Positions 17,385-26,445 of a stretch of DNA of 64,000 bases are shown here, one piece after another; the stretch's first letter is position 1, and each line of letters begins with the position of its first letter. Both the position numbers and the translations under genes were made by a program. Source of the DNA: Blautia sp. SC05B48 (GTDB taxonomy: Bacteria > Bacillota > Clostridia > Lachnospirales > Lachnospiraceae). The notes below the pieces were generated by a model. The model made no database searches. It saw only the letters and a program-made list of their open reading frames with translations, and was not told the origin of the DNA. The stretch spans positions 310,001 through 374,000 of the forward strand of contig NZ_CP040518.1 in the NCBI RefSeq assembly GCF_005848555.1, given 5' to 3'.

Positions 17385-18296
17385 TCAGTCCTTCCACTCT
17401 TCCAGGTCTTCATCGGAACCATCCAGAAGGTTCTTCAGGCTGCCGGTTTCCGCCTGGTCTTTGCCTACATCCCAGAGCTTCATCTCCACATCCTCCGGTT
17501 CTTTTTCCCAGCAGGAATTCTCCTGCTTTTGCTCTTCTTCCGGTTCTGTCGATTCTTCTGTCTCTTTTCTGTCCGCAGAATATCCGTCTGTGTCTGTTGG
17601 ATATTCTGTTTCATTCCCGCTCTGCTGCTCACCTGGCGCATTTTCATCCTGGGTTTTTGTATCATTTGGCACATCCATATCTGCCGTTTCATTTACAGCA
17701 TCTGAACTGTCTGCACCAGAATCTTCCTTCTCTGTCTCTGCTTTTTTTGCAATCTTACGAAGCCCCAGCTTCATAATAATATAGAATACGATATCCGCAG
17801 CTCCGTCACACACCAGCACCCAGCCGGAAAAGATCAGCAGAGTCATGATCTTCGGAAATCTTCCAAACAGCATCACGATTCCAAGTACAATGAAAACAAG
17901 ACTTCCGATCAAAAGCACGCTCCATGCGCCGTTTCCTCCTTTTTTCAGAAGGAAAGCTCCTTTAAACTTCCACAGACTGTCAACCAGTACAAATGCGCTG
18001 AGCATCCATGGAAGCAATTTGATCACGATGGAAGGTGTCATAAAAAGAAACACACCCAGTACAAAAACAACCACACCACTTAGAAGATCCATGATCGTAG
18101 CTTTCGCTTTTCCACGTATGTAAATATAAATATGATAAATGCCAACTCCGATGAGGATCAGCCCGAATACTACTTTGCAGATCACATCCACCGTCTGCGT
18201 GGGGATCAGGATCAGGCAAAGTCCAAGCAGTATATAAAATACTGAGGAGATGATCTCACCCTTTAGAATGTTATTAATTTTTTCACCCATGTTCAT
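17385..18296 (-). CDS. DUF308/HdeD-like membrane protein with a long acidic tail
   Basis: The N-terminal ~190 residues hold six transmembrane segments in the repeated two-helix DUF308 pattern (LLGLCLILIPTQTVDVI, VLGVFLFMTPSIVIKLLPW, FIVLGIVMLFGRFPKIM). The last ~110 residues are very rich in Glu, Asp, Ser and Thr and are probably disordered in the cytoplasm. HdeD is linked to acid resistance in E. coli, but no role is known for this clostridial form. GAGGAGGT lies before the ATG at 18296. It seems monocistronic. Confidence 0.8.
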   Translation of the reverse strand: MNMGEKINNILKGEIISSVFYILLGLCLILIPTQTVDVICKVVFGLILIGVGIYHIYIYIRGKAKATIMDLLSGVVVFVLGVFLFMTPSIVIKLLPWMLSAFVLVDSLWKFKGAFLLKKGGNGAWSVLLIGSLVFIVLGIVMLFGRFPKIMTLLIFSGWVLVCDGAADIVFYIIMKLGLRKIAKKAETEKEDSGADSSDAVNETADMDVPNDTKTQDENAPGEQQSGNETEYPTDTDGYSADRKETEESTEPEEEQKQENSCWEKEPEDVEMKLWDVGKDQAETGSLKNLLDGSDEDLEEWKD

Positions 18297-18401
18297 TCAT
18301 ACCTCCTCTGTTATTCCAACAGTATAGCTCTTTTCCACTGGTCAGTCCACCCTGAACCGTCAAAAAAATTTCTTTTTTTCAGAAAAATTTTCTTATAATT
18401 C

Positions 18402-18458
18402 AATACAGCCCGAAGGACTTTTCCGGCGTCATTCCGCCTTGTTCCTTCAGGCTGTATT
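18402..18458 (-). terminator. Strong hairpin abutting the spore-protein stop codon
   Basis: Arms 18402-18417 and 18443-18458 pair over 16 positions (one G-U), with an inner GGCG/CGCC stem. The hairpin begins at the base after the stop codon at 18459. The T-run after it is weak (GAATTATAAG), so it may act mainly to stabilise the mRNA or as a terminator with the later TTTTT. Confidence 0.6.
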
Positions 18459-18650
18459 TTACTTTTTATGTTTCTTCTTTTTTGTCATAAGACCACCGAT
18501 CCGTCCGGTTTCTTTTGCAGAAAGGCTTTTCCACCCGTCTTTGATCACTTTATCCAGAACTCCCATCTCATCGGCAATCTCGTATTTCAGTTTTTCCGCC
18601 TGGGAAAGCTTTCCCTCAAGATATGCCTTTACTTCTTTCTCCCTGTTCAT
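18459..18650 (-). CDS. Alpha/beta-type small acid-soluble spore protein
   Basis: These proteins coat and protect DNA in spores. The 63-residue product has the two conserved blocks in order: KLKYEIADEMGV and, after a spacer, the LSAKETGRIGGLMTKK block, equivalent to the TARxxGSVGGxMVK region. A lysine-rich tail follows. The start at 18650 is preferred to one three codons upstream, because that start would lie within the GAGGAG ribosome site. It implies that the organism can make spores. A sporulation-sigma promoter was not identified. Confidence 0.83.
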   Translation of the reverse strand: MNREKEVKAYLEGKLSQAEKLKYEIADEMGVLDKVIKDGWKSLSAKETGRIGGLMTKKKKHKK

Positions 18651-18747
18651 CTTCCACACTCCTCATCTTTTTTATGGAGTATGAACAATTTTCGGAGAAA
18701 TTATGCATTCTGAAAAATATGTCCGTCCTTTACAGATACTGTCATTT

Positions 18748-18930
18748 TTAATCCGGGATAATGATCGCTGCAATGATATACGCCAGGATTCCGGCTCCGC
18801 CCATCAGCGTAATGATCACCCACACCAGCCTGACAAGAGTCGGATCGATATCAAAGTATTCTGCAATTCCGCCACAGACACCACATAACATACGGTTTAC
18901 TGATGATTTGTAAAGTTTTTTGTTGCTCAT
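18748..18930 (-). CDS. PspC-domain membrane protein
   Basis: This 60-residue protein is a single PspC domain: KLYKSSVNRMLCGVCGGIAEYFDIDPTLVRL followed by one hydrophobic helix. PspC proteins are inner-membrane stress sensors or modulators. The ATG at 18930 has AAGGAG 8 bases before it and follows the stop of the DUF4097 gene by 13 bases. It is the last gene of the PadR-DUF1700-DUF4097-PspC operon, an arrangement frequent in Firmicutes envelope stress modules. Confidence 0.9.
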   Translation of the reverse strand: MSNKKLYKSSVNRMLCGVCGGIAEYFDIDPTLVRLVWVIITLMGGAGILAYIIAAIIIPD

Positions 18931-18943
18931 AATGCTTTCTCCT

Positions 18944-19861
18944 TTAATCTTCTTCAAATTCAACCTGAACGTTTCCCATTCCGCAATCCAGTTTTATATT
19001 TTTCGCAGCACCTTCATTTGTGATCTGTTTATTTCCGGAAGTGATGGATGTTTCCAGAGAATCATCCACCTCCAGATTTCCAAGACCACATTTCAGCTCA
19101 TAATTATAATCAGCTGCTTTTCCTGTAAGTGTAAGCTCCATATTTCCCATGCCACAGCTGCCATTTAATTTTTCCACCTGAATTTCACTGATGTCGGCAG
19201 TTCCCACTCCGACTGTAAAATCTGCTTCCTTTATATCCAGGCTGCCGGAATTTTCAATGGTTCCGGCTCCCACATTTACTTCCATCTGCTCCGCTTTAAA
19301 ATCACCATCCAGTTCGATGGTTCCGGCTCCCATCTGAAGTTTTATCTTCTGAAAGCTTAAGTTTTCCGGGCAAAAAATTTCCACGGAACGGTTTCTCACT
19401 TTTTGATCACTTGCAATTCTCAGACTGCCGTTGTCATTGCTGATCTGAACGCGATTGTGATCCTTCCCTGAAACTTTCACCTGGACTTTATCCTCATTCC
19501 ATGTTTTCAAAACCAGTTCTTCATATCTCAGATTGCAGGAAAGGTCTGACACAGCCGAAGCCTCATATACTTTCGTATATGCGGAACTGTCTGCACTGTC
19601 TGCCAGAATGCCTTTCTCAGTTACCGCTCTCTCTGCATCTGCCTGAAAATCATCCTCCTGCTCATCCATATCTTCTTCGGAGTCTTCCACTTCCCAGCTG
19701 TCTTCATGATCCAGAATACGAAGCACCTGCGTGATTCCATGATCCAGCACACTCACATCTCCCATAGTCGCTCCCATGGCAGCTCCGCCGGCAGTAAGTC
19801 CCAGGCCTGCCACACCGAATACTGCTGCAAGGATCAGGATTACCTTCAGAAAACGTTTCAT
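18944..19861 (-). CDS. DUF4097 beta-repeat protein, membrane anchored
   Basis: The 305-residue protein begins with one hydrophobic segment (about 5-30) and an acidic stretch (about 55-80). Residues ~95-305 form the DUF4097 beta-strand repeat, with the recurring GAGTIE, VGVGTADIS, CGMGNMELTL, CGLGNLEV and CGMGNVQV units. Proteins of this family are paired with DUF1700 partners and PadR regulators and are thought to act in envelope stress, but the biochemical role is unknown. The ATG overlaps the DUF1700 stop by four bases. Confidence 0.88.
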   Translation of the reverse strand: MKRFLKVILILAAVFGVAGLGLTAGGAAMGATMGDVSVLDHGITQVLRILDHEDSWEVEDSEEDMDEQEDDFQADAERAVTEKGILADSADSSAYTKVYEASAVSDLSCNLRYEELVLKTWNEDKVQVKVSGKDHNRVQISNDNGSLRIASDQKVRNRSVEIFCPENLSFQKIKLQMGAGTIELDGDFKAEQMEVNVGAGTIENSGSLDIKEADFTVGVGTADISEIQVEKLNGSCGMGNMELTLTGKAADYNYELKCGLGNLEVDDSLETSITSGNKQITNEGAAKNIKLDCGMGNVQVEFEED

Positions 19862-20634
19862 ACTTTTCCCGCCTTTCTTCCATTCAGGAGATTGCTGCAG
19901 AATCCCGTAAATTTCCTCAGAATCGCCGGCAGTATCTTACCTGTAAACCACACCGTCAGTAACAGTAGCAAAAGTCCAAGTGCCATCATCAGGCATCCGA
20001 TACCGATAGTCAGGATCCCGGCCGGCGGAAGAGACACCGCCATGGCAATTCCAACAACAATACACGCAGCTGCACCGATCACAAGGATGATCGATCCCAC
20101 TCCTGCAAAAAATGTCAGCAGGAAAGGCAACAATGCCAGTGTCACCAAAATCCCCAGTACTCCGCCAAATAATCCTTTTATCAGAGGAGCCGCAAAAACA
20201 AGAACGATAAGCGCAAGAATGATCCCTGCCTTATTCTGCTTTTTCTCTGCGTGATAGCCGCGCTGGGCACGTCTTTTCCTGCGGTCTTCAAAATTTTCTT
20301 TGCTTCCCGTATCACGATGGGACCCTCCCTGTCCATTTCCGTATACGGTTACTTCTGTATAATGGTCCGGCATTTCCCCGTTCTCTTTCACACGGGTATC
20401 CTGATATCCGTTCTCTGTGTATTCCCCGTAATCTTCACTGTTCTCCTGAAGATCTGCCTTAATGATCGCAGCAACCTTCCCCGGATTTCCCAGTTCCCGG
20501 ATCACTTCTCCTTCATTCTCAGGACCTGCATCATCAAAATATCCCTCATAATATTCCAGTGCTTCCTGTCTCTCTGCCTCTGAAATATCGGAAAGCAGCC
20601 GTTCAAGCTGTTCCATAAACTGCTTTCTGTTCAT
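19858..20634 (-). CDS. DUF1700 membrane protein
   Basis: The N-terminal soluble domain (RKQFMEQLERLLSDISEAERQEALEYYEGYFDDAG) is the DUF1700 signature, followed by a charged linker and about four transmembrane segments in the last ~130 residues. It lies between padR and the DUF4097 gene. ATG 20634 is two bases after the PadR stop; a TTG at 20640 overlapping that stop is an alternative. The function is unknown; co-occurrence suggests it works with the DUF4097 protein at the membrane. Confidence 0.88.
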   Translation of the reverse strand: MNRKQFMEQLERLLSDISEAERQEALEYYEGYFDDAGPENEGEVIRELGNPGKVAAIIKADLQENSEDYGEYTENGYQDTRVKENGEMPDHYTEVTVYGNGQGGSHRDTGSKENFEDRRKRRAQRGYHAEKKQNKAGIILALIVLVFAAPLIKGLFGGVLGILVTLALLPFLLTFFAGVGSIILVIGAAACIVVGIAMAVSLPPAGILTIGIGCLMMALGLLLLLLTVWFTGKILPAILRKFTGFCSNLLNGRKAGKV

Positions 20635-20636
20635 GA

Positions 20637-20954
20637 TCAAACTCCCTCCTCAAACATCCTGGTGATCTTAGATGAATAGATCTCCCATTCACTTCTGTAA
20701 AGATTCAGCTGCGCTGCGCCCTTATCTGTCAGCTTATAATATTTCCGGTTTCTTCCTGCATATTCCATATTGTAGGCTTCCAGACATTCATCCTTCTGAA
20801 GCCTGCGAAGGACCGGATACAGCGTAGATTCTGAAACCTCCAGAACACTTCGCACATCCTGGGTGATCTTGTACCCGTAGGTACCGTCCTTCTCTCTGGA
20901 AATAACAGCCAAGACGATCGCATCCAGCAGGGCTGCTCCTGTATTAAATACCAT
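20637..20954 (-). CDS. PadR-family transcriptional regulator
   Basis: This 105-residue winged-helix protein has the PadR layout: AIVLAVISREKDGTYGYKITQDVRSVLEVSESTLYPVLRRLQKDECLEAYN, written here in parts as TYGYKITQDV and STLYPVLRRL, then the GRNRKYYKLTDKG wing. It is the first gene of the operon and most likely represses it. A 22-bp inverted repeat over the -10 region of a TTGACA promoter lies about 127-156 bases upstream. Confidence 0.92.
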   Translation of the reverse strand: MVFNTGAALLDAIVLAVISREKDGTYGYKITQDVRSVLEVSESTLYPVLRRLQKDECLEAYNMEYAGRNRKYYKLTDKGAAQLNLYRSEWEIYSSKITRMFEEGV

Positions 20955-21080
20955 CTGCTCACCTCTCTATGACCTGTAAAACAGACATTCACATTCCGTC
21001 TTACTACATGCTGATGAACGCGATCACTTCACGATCCAACGCTCACATGATAAGTCATGTAATATTGTTCTGTGAATAAT

Positions 21081-21110
21081 ACTATATATCGTATAATATA
21101 GTTTTGTCAA
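21081..21110 (-). promoter_or_regulatory. Promoter and probable PadR operator
   Basis: On the minus strand TTGACA (21105-21110) is followed after 16-18 bases by TATATA/TATAGT. The inverted repeat ACTATAT-N8-ATATAGT (21081-21102) covers the spacer and -10. A dimeric repressor bound there would block RNA polymerase. Confidence 0.65.
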
Positions 21111-21209
21111 TAGTATTTAGAAAAATCCCTCTATACTTTATAATATTTTCGGAAACCACTCTTTTCACACAATATCCGAGAGAGTCAAGTTTATATTATG
21201 GAGGAAATT

Positions 21210-22670
21210 ATGACAGATTCAGATAAAATACAGACATTACCGCTTCCTTTTCTGAAGCGTATGAAAGAAATGCTGGGAGATGATTATGATGCTTTCCTGA
21301 AAAGCTACAAAAATCCCCGCACTTACGGTCTACGTGTAAACACCGCCAAGCTCTCCTGCCAGGACTTTCAGACGCTTTCCCCTTTCCCCATCCGGCCGAT
21401 CCCGTGGATCAATACAGGATACTTCTACGAGGAGGAAAGCCGCCCTGCACGATGTCCTTACTACCAGGCAGGTCTTTATTATCTTCAGGAACCAAGTGCC
21501 ATGACACCAGCTTCCAGGCTTCCCATCGAACCTGGAGATTTTGTCCTGGATCTCTGTGCAGCTCCCGGAGGAAAAGCCACTGCCCTGGGTGCAGCCTTAA
21601 ATGACACCGGATTTCTCCTTGCCAACGATATCAGTACTTCCAGAGCCAGAGCCCTTCTCAGAAATCTGGAGCTTTTTGGTATGAAAAATATGCTCGTCAC
21701 CGACGAAAAGCCCGCCAAACTTGCCCAGCGTTTTCCCGCTTTCTTCAATAAGATCCTTCTGGACGCTCCATGCTCCGGGGAAGGCATGTTCCGAAAAGAA
21801 GAAGCCCTTGCCCGCGACTGGACACCGGAAAAATCCGCAGAGCTTTCTGATATCCAGAAAGACCTGGTCTTAAAAGCTGCCGATATGCTCCGTCCGGGCG
21901 GAATGCTGCTTTATTCCACCTGCACTTTTTCCCCATGTGAAGACGAAGAAGTGGCAGCCTATCTTCTCAGACAACGCCCGGATATGGAACTTATGGAAAT
22001 GCCAGGATATGAAGGCTTCTCCGGCGGCCGCCCGGAATATGCCGGCACAGCAGACACTTCCGATTCCGAAATCGCATTAAACTTAAATGCATTTAATCCG
22101 GAAGAACTTCAAAAATGCGTCCGAATCTTTCCACACAAAATGGATGGTGAAGGCCATTTTCTCGCCCTGTTCCGCAAAAAAGGCGACTCTCTTCCACCTG
22201 TTTTCCGCTTTTCCGCAAAAGGGCCGGACAAAAACACCCGGAAATGGCTGGAGGAATTTTTCTCTGAGATCGGCCTGAAAACCATCGGCGGTCAGGAATT
22301 TGACTGGAACCGTGTGGAAGTCCGCAAAGATAAAGTATACTATCAGCTGCCCTTCCCGCTGGATCTCCGAGGAATCTCCTTTCTTCGAAACGGCCTCTAT
22401 CTGGGTGATCTGAAGAAAAACCGTTTTGAGCCGTCTCAGCCTCTGGCGCTGGCTCTTCACAAAGGAGATGTGGAAGCAGTTATCTCCCTGCCGGTTTCCG
22501 ACGAGCGGCTTACCCGTTATCTGAAAGGCGAAACTCTTATGATCGAGCCGGAAGAGGCCGCACACAAAAAAGGCTGGCATCTTCTCTGCGTGGACGGTTA
22601 TCCTCTCGGCTTCGGAAAGCTTGTAAACGGGATCCTGAAAAACAAATATCCTGCAGGCTGGAGAGTATAA
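21210..22670 (+). CDS. RsmF/Nop2-type rRNA 5-methylcytosine methyltransferase
   Basis: These SAM enzymes methylate cytosine in rRNA. The 486-residue protein has the SAM motif VLDLCAAPGGKATAL, and the two catalytic cysteines in LLDAPCSGEGMFRK and LLYSTCTFSPCEDE. The C-terminal ~170 residues match the PUA-like tail of the RsmF group. The start at 21210 has GGAGG before it; an ATG at 21198 overlaps that site and is unlikely. The 3' end lies inside a large hairpin used by the convergent addA gene. Confidence 0.9.
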   Translation: MTDSDKIQTLPLPFLKRMKEMLGDDYDAFLKSYKNPRTYGLRVNTAKLSCQDFQTLSPFPIRPIPWINTGYFYEEESRPARCPYYQAGLYYLQEPSAMTPASRLPIEPGDFVLDLCAAPGGKATALGAALNDTGFLLANDISTSRARALLRNLELFGMKNMLVTDEKPAKLAQRFPAFFNKILLDAPCSGEGMFRKEEALARDWTPEKSAELSDIQKDLVLKAADMLRPGGMLLYSTCTFSPCEDEEVAAYLLRQRPDMELMEMPGYEGFSGGRPEYAGTADTSDSEIALNLNAFNPEELQKCVRIFPHKMDGEGHFLALFRKKGDSLPPVFRFSAKGPDKNTRKWLEEFFSEIGLKTIGGQEFDWNRVEVRKDKVYYQLPFPLDLRGISFLRNGLYLGDLKKNRFEPSQPLALALHKGDVEAVISLPVSDERLTRYLKGETLMIEPEEAAHKKGWHLLCVDGYPLGFGKLVNGILKNKYPAGWRV

Positions 22671-22691
22671 CCTCTCCGCCGCAGGATATCT
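22637..22691 (-). terminator. Terminator of addA embedded in the end of the convergent methyltransferase gene
   Basis: The stem pairs ATATCCTGC with GCAGGATAT and GGAGAG with CTCTCC (22646-22689). On the minus strand it is followed by TTTGTTTTTC. The TAA stop of the plus-strand gene (22668-22670) lies in the loop. Confidence 0.75.
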
Positions 22692-22722
22692 GCCCACATT
22701 AACATATCTTTTCATTTTCAGA

Positions 22723-25700
22723 TTAGAGACTGAACGCTTCTCCAAGAGTAAACGAATAAATATACCGTTCCTTCACCTTCCGGCCTGTCATCCGTTCCAA
22801 TGCCTGGGCGTAATCCTCCAGCTGTACATGATAACGGTCGATCAGCTTCTTTTCTTCTCCACGTCTCACAAAGTCCGTTTTATAGTCCACCAGAACGATT
22901 TCTTCATCCTCTATAAAATACGCATCAATGATTCCCTGTACCAGAACATTTTCCTCACACTGCCACTTCGGATCAAGCTCCGAAGCTTTTCTTGCGATCA
23001 CAAAAGGCTGCTCCCTGAACAGAAGTCTCTTCTCTGAAGCTGCTTTCATCCGCTGTCCGAGGGGTGTTTCCACAAAATTCCAGATATCTTTTACCCGGAC
23101 CGACTCAGCCTCTTTTCTTTCCATCTTCCTGGCGTCAACCCATTCTCTCAGCTGTCTGCGGATCTCATCCCTGTTTGCTGTCTTCTGATAGTCCAGACAT
23201 TCCATTACACGATGATAAGCCGTTCCACGAAGTGTCCCTGTATATCCCTCCTCTTTCTTCTCCTCGATAAATCGGGGAACCAGCGGCTGGATCTCTTCTT
23301 CCGTCTCATAATCCACCGTTTCTTCCAGATCCTGCTCACTGTGGTAGCTTCGCTTTTTCAGTTCTGATACACTGACCTTCACAGGAAGGTCTTCCAGATA
23401 TTGATATGGATATACAAAAGAAAAACGTCTCTGGATCTCCTCCCGGATCTCACTGTCAAAAACTCTGCCCGGATTCCAGTTCTCCAGCGTTTCCTTCTTC
23501 ATTTCCCGCTCCGCCTGTTCCATAACCTCACTTTCTGTCAGTTCCCGTGCTGTGACCCTTGTAACTATGAATTCTGCCGGATCTTTGTACAGAGGATTTG
23601 CGGTATTCATAAAGATGCCATATTCATGAAATAATGGTGCCATGCAGCGATGTCTTACCAGTGCCGGAAGCACATAATCCCAGTAAGTCTTCCCGCAAAG
23701 CCTTCTTCCCAGAGAAAGCAATGGTTCCTCACTGTCCCTTAATGCGGACAATTCCTCCAATTCCGGACGCAAGGCTCCAATAGTTCCGCTGAGGATCAGT
23801 TTTTCCTTTGCACGTGTAAGCGCTACATAAAGTACCCTCAGCTCCTCTCCGAGGCTTTCCATCAGGAGCGTTCTCCGTATGATCTGCTTGCACAGGGATG
23901 GAGCGATGATCCTCTTCTCCGGCAGGATCGCATCCGCACCGATCCCCAGCTCCGGATGGATCAGGATACTTGCGTTCATATCCCGGAAATTAAAGCGTTT
24001 TCCCATTCCTGCTGCAAACACTACCGGAAACTCCAGTCCCTTACTCTTATGGATCGTCATGATCTGTACCGCACTTTCCCCGGTTCCGGAAAGATTTACC
24101 TCCCCGTAATCCACCTGATACTGCTGAAGCTTCTGGATATATCTTACAAAATTAAAAAGGCCTCGATAGCTTGTCTTCTCATATTCCATTGCTTTTTCCA
24201 CAAGCATGTTCAGGTTTGCATTCCTCTGTTCACCATTTGGCATTGCCTTTGCATGGTCTCCATATCCGGTGCGTGCAAGTACCTCCAGGATCAGCTGATG
24301 CACCGGCGTGTAAGCCGCCTTGTCACGAAGTGCATTCATAGTGTCCATAAAACAGGACAGCTTCTCTCCGAGGATTTTTTTGTTTTCCTCAAAGCTTCCA
24401 TGCTCTCTGTAATCCTCCACAAACCTGCACACACATTCATAGATCATTCCTTCCGGATATGCGATCCGGAGCTCAGCCAGCTCTTCTGTGGTACATCCAA
24501 CGATCGGTGAACGCAGTACGCCGGTCATGGGAATATCCTGCAGCGGATTGTCCAGGATCCGGAGATAATTCAGCAGTGTCACAACCTCTGTTGCAGAAAA
24601 ATATCCGGTTCTGGATGCCGTATATACCGGTATCCCTCTTGCACTCAATACCTCCCCAAAAGTTTCTGCCCAGCCTGAAGCAGACCGGAGCAGAATCACG
24701 ATATCTCCATATTGAAGAGGTCGATACTCTCCAGTTTCCTTATCCAGCACCCGTTCATGCCCTACCATAGATTGGATCTTTCCTGCAATGGCAAGGGCCT
24801 CCAGCTCTCTCTCATTCTCCGTTACTTCTTCATCCTTATCTTCCAGCAGCGGACTGTATTTATCCACAAGAAGGATCTCTGTTTTTACAAATTCCTGATC
24901 CTGGCCTTCCGGAAAAGAAGCTCCAGGATACAGAGCTGCAGCCTCGTCGTAGGCAATTCCTCCCAGATCTTCCCCCATGATCTGCCGGAAAATAAAGTTG
25001 ACACTTTCAAGAACTTCCGGTCTGCTTCGGAAATTTTTGTGCAGGTCGATCCGCTGTTCCTGACTGTCTTCCAGCGAATAGCTCTTATATTTTTCCATGA
25101 ACAGTTCCGGGCGGGCCAGACGAAAACGGTAGATGCTCTGCTTTACATCTCCTACCATAAAGATATTTTTACGTTCATTGACCCAGCCGGAAACTGTCTG
25201 CATCAGGATCTCCTGGACCAGATTACTGTCCTGATACTCATCCAGCAGAACCTCATCATATTTTTCAGAAAGCTCTCTTGCCGCCTGGCTGGGCACATAG
25301 TTTTCTCCTTCCTTTTTCAGAAGGATATCCAGGGCAAAATGTTCCATATCCGAAAAATCCAGAACATTTTTTTCACGCTTCTTTGCCTGGAAACGCTCTG
25401 CAAAATCCTTTGTCAGCTTCACCAGCATCTCCAGCGGTGGTGCAGATGCTTCTGTCAGTTCCGTCAGCTCATCCAGATTTCCGTAAAAATATCGGATTCC
25501 CAGTTCCTTCAAATTGTCTTTTGCATCTTCGCGAAGAGCTTTTACCAGATTTTTCAGCTGCTCCGATACCCCCTCCATTTTTTTTGAGGAAAGTCTTGCA
25601 AATTTCAGATCCCGGAGATTCTGTGCCATCTCATCATAGTCCCTTTTAACGGACAGTTGCTTCAACTGCAGGATCAGCATCATATCTTTTTCCAGAGCCT

Positions 25701-26445
25701 CCAGATAAAGCTCCGGTCCATCCTGAAGCTGACAGGTCTTCATTGCGGTTTCTGTAAGCTCTTCCGCTTCTTTCAGTGCACAGTCTGCTGCCTCCCACAG
25801 ATATCGGAACCATCGCGTCCCCTCAAGACCTTTTTCCGGATCCAGATGATAATTCTCCACACAGCTGTCCAGCCATTTTTCGGGCCATGGATTACTCATC
25901 GCAGCATTATAAAGCTCCAGCACATGTTCTTTCAGTCCTTCATCCGTTTTTCCTGGCGCATAGCATTCCACAAATGCAGTAAAATCTGCCTTTCTTTCTG
26001 CATAATGATCCTCAAAAAGCTCCTTCAGCACATCTTCCTGCAAAAGCTTCAGTTCACCCTCATCTGCGGTCCGGTAACCCGGATCCAGTCCGATCAGATG
26101 AAAATAATTTCGGATCACATAGGCGCAAAAGCCGTCAATGGTAGTGATCTGTGCTGTATGGATCAGCGTCATCTGTCTCTGCAGATGCTCATTATCCGGA
26201 TCTTCAGCCAGTGCCTGATCCAGTCCACGTTCGATACGTTCCCTCATCTCTCCCGCTGCCGCCCTTGTAAATGTCATGATCAGAAGACGGTCAATGTCCA
26301 CCGGTTTCAAAGGATCCATGATCTTACTTAAGATCCTCTGCACCAGCACTGCAGTTTTACCGGAACCGGCTGCTGCGCTGACCAGAATATTCCGGTCCCG
26401 GAGTGTGATGACCTTTTTCTGCTCTTCAGTCCATTTCACTGCCAT
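22723..26445 (-). CDS. addA: ATP-dependent helicase/nuclease subunit A
   Basis: AddA is the UvrD-like helicase and 5'-nuclease subunit of AddAB, which resects double-strand breaks for recombination. The 1240-residue length is typical. It has Walker A SAAAGSGKTAVLVQRI near the N-terminus, LLDEYQDSN (motif II), a MTIHKSKGLEFPVVF motif, LYVALTRAKEKL, and a C-terminal RecB-type nuclease domain with RGTAYHRVMECL and LVDYKTDFV. The start at 26445 overlaps the end of addB by 20 bases, so the two are coupled. Confidence 0.97.
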   Translation of the reverse strand: MAVKWTEEQKKVITLRDRNILVSAAAGSGKTAVLVQRILSKIMDPLKPVDIDRLLIMTFTRAAAGEMRERIERGLDQALAEDPDNEHLQRQMTLIHTAQITTIDGFCAYVIRNYFHLIGLDPGYRTADEGELKLLQEDVLKELFEDHYAERKADFTAFVECYAPGKTDEGLKEHVLELYNAAMSNPWPEKWLDSCVENYHLDPEKGLEGTRWFRYLWEAADCALKEAEELTETAMKTCQLQDGPELYLEALEKDMMLILQLKQLSVKRDYDEMAQNLRDLKFARLSSKKMEGVSEQLKNLVKALREDAKDNLKELGIRYFYGNLDELTELTEASAPPLEMLVKLTKDFAERFQAKKREKNVLDFSDMEHFALDILLKKEGENYVPSQAARELSEKYDEVLLDEYQDSNLVQEILMQTVSGWVNERKNIFMVGDVKQSIYRFRLARPELFMEKYKSYSLEDSQEQRIDLHKNFRSRPEVLESVNFIFRQIMGEDLGGIAYDEAAALYPGASFPEGQDQEFVKTEILLVDKYSPLLEDKDEEVTENERELEALAIAGKIQSMVGHERVLDKETGEYRPLQYGDIVILLRSASGWAETFGEVLSARGIPVYTASRTGYFSATEVVTLLNYLRILDNPLQDIPMTGVLRSPIVGCTTEELAELRIAYPEGMIYECVCRFVEDYREHGSFEENKKILGEKLSCFMDTMNALRDKAAYTPVHQLILEVLARTGYGDHAKAMPNGEQRNANLNMLVEKAMEYEKTSYRGLFNFVRYIQKLQQYQVDYGEVNLSGTGESAVQIMTIHKSKGLEFPVVFAAGMGKRFNFRDMNASILIHPELGIGADAILPEKRIIAPSLCKQIIRRTLLMESLGEELRVLYVALTRAKEKLILSGTIGALRPELEELSALRDSEEPLLSLGRRLCGKTYWDYVLPALVRHRCMAPLFHEYGIFMNTANPLYKDPAEFIVTRVTARELTESEVMEQAEREMKKETLENWNPGRVFDSEIREEIQRRFSFVYPYQYLEDLPVKVSVSELKKRSYHSEQDLEETVDYETEEEIQPLVPRFIEEKKEEGYTGTLRGTAYHRVMECLDYQKTANRDEIRRQLREWVDARKMERKEAESVRVKDIWNFVETPLGQRMKAASEKRLLFREQPFVIARKASELDPKWQCEENVLVQGIIDAYFIEDEEIVLVDYKTDFVRRGEEKKLIDRYHVQLEDYAQALERMTGRKVKERYIYSFTLGEAFSL

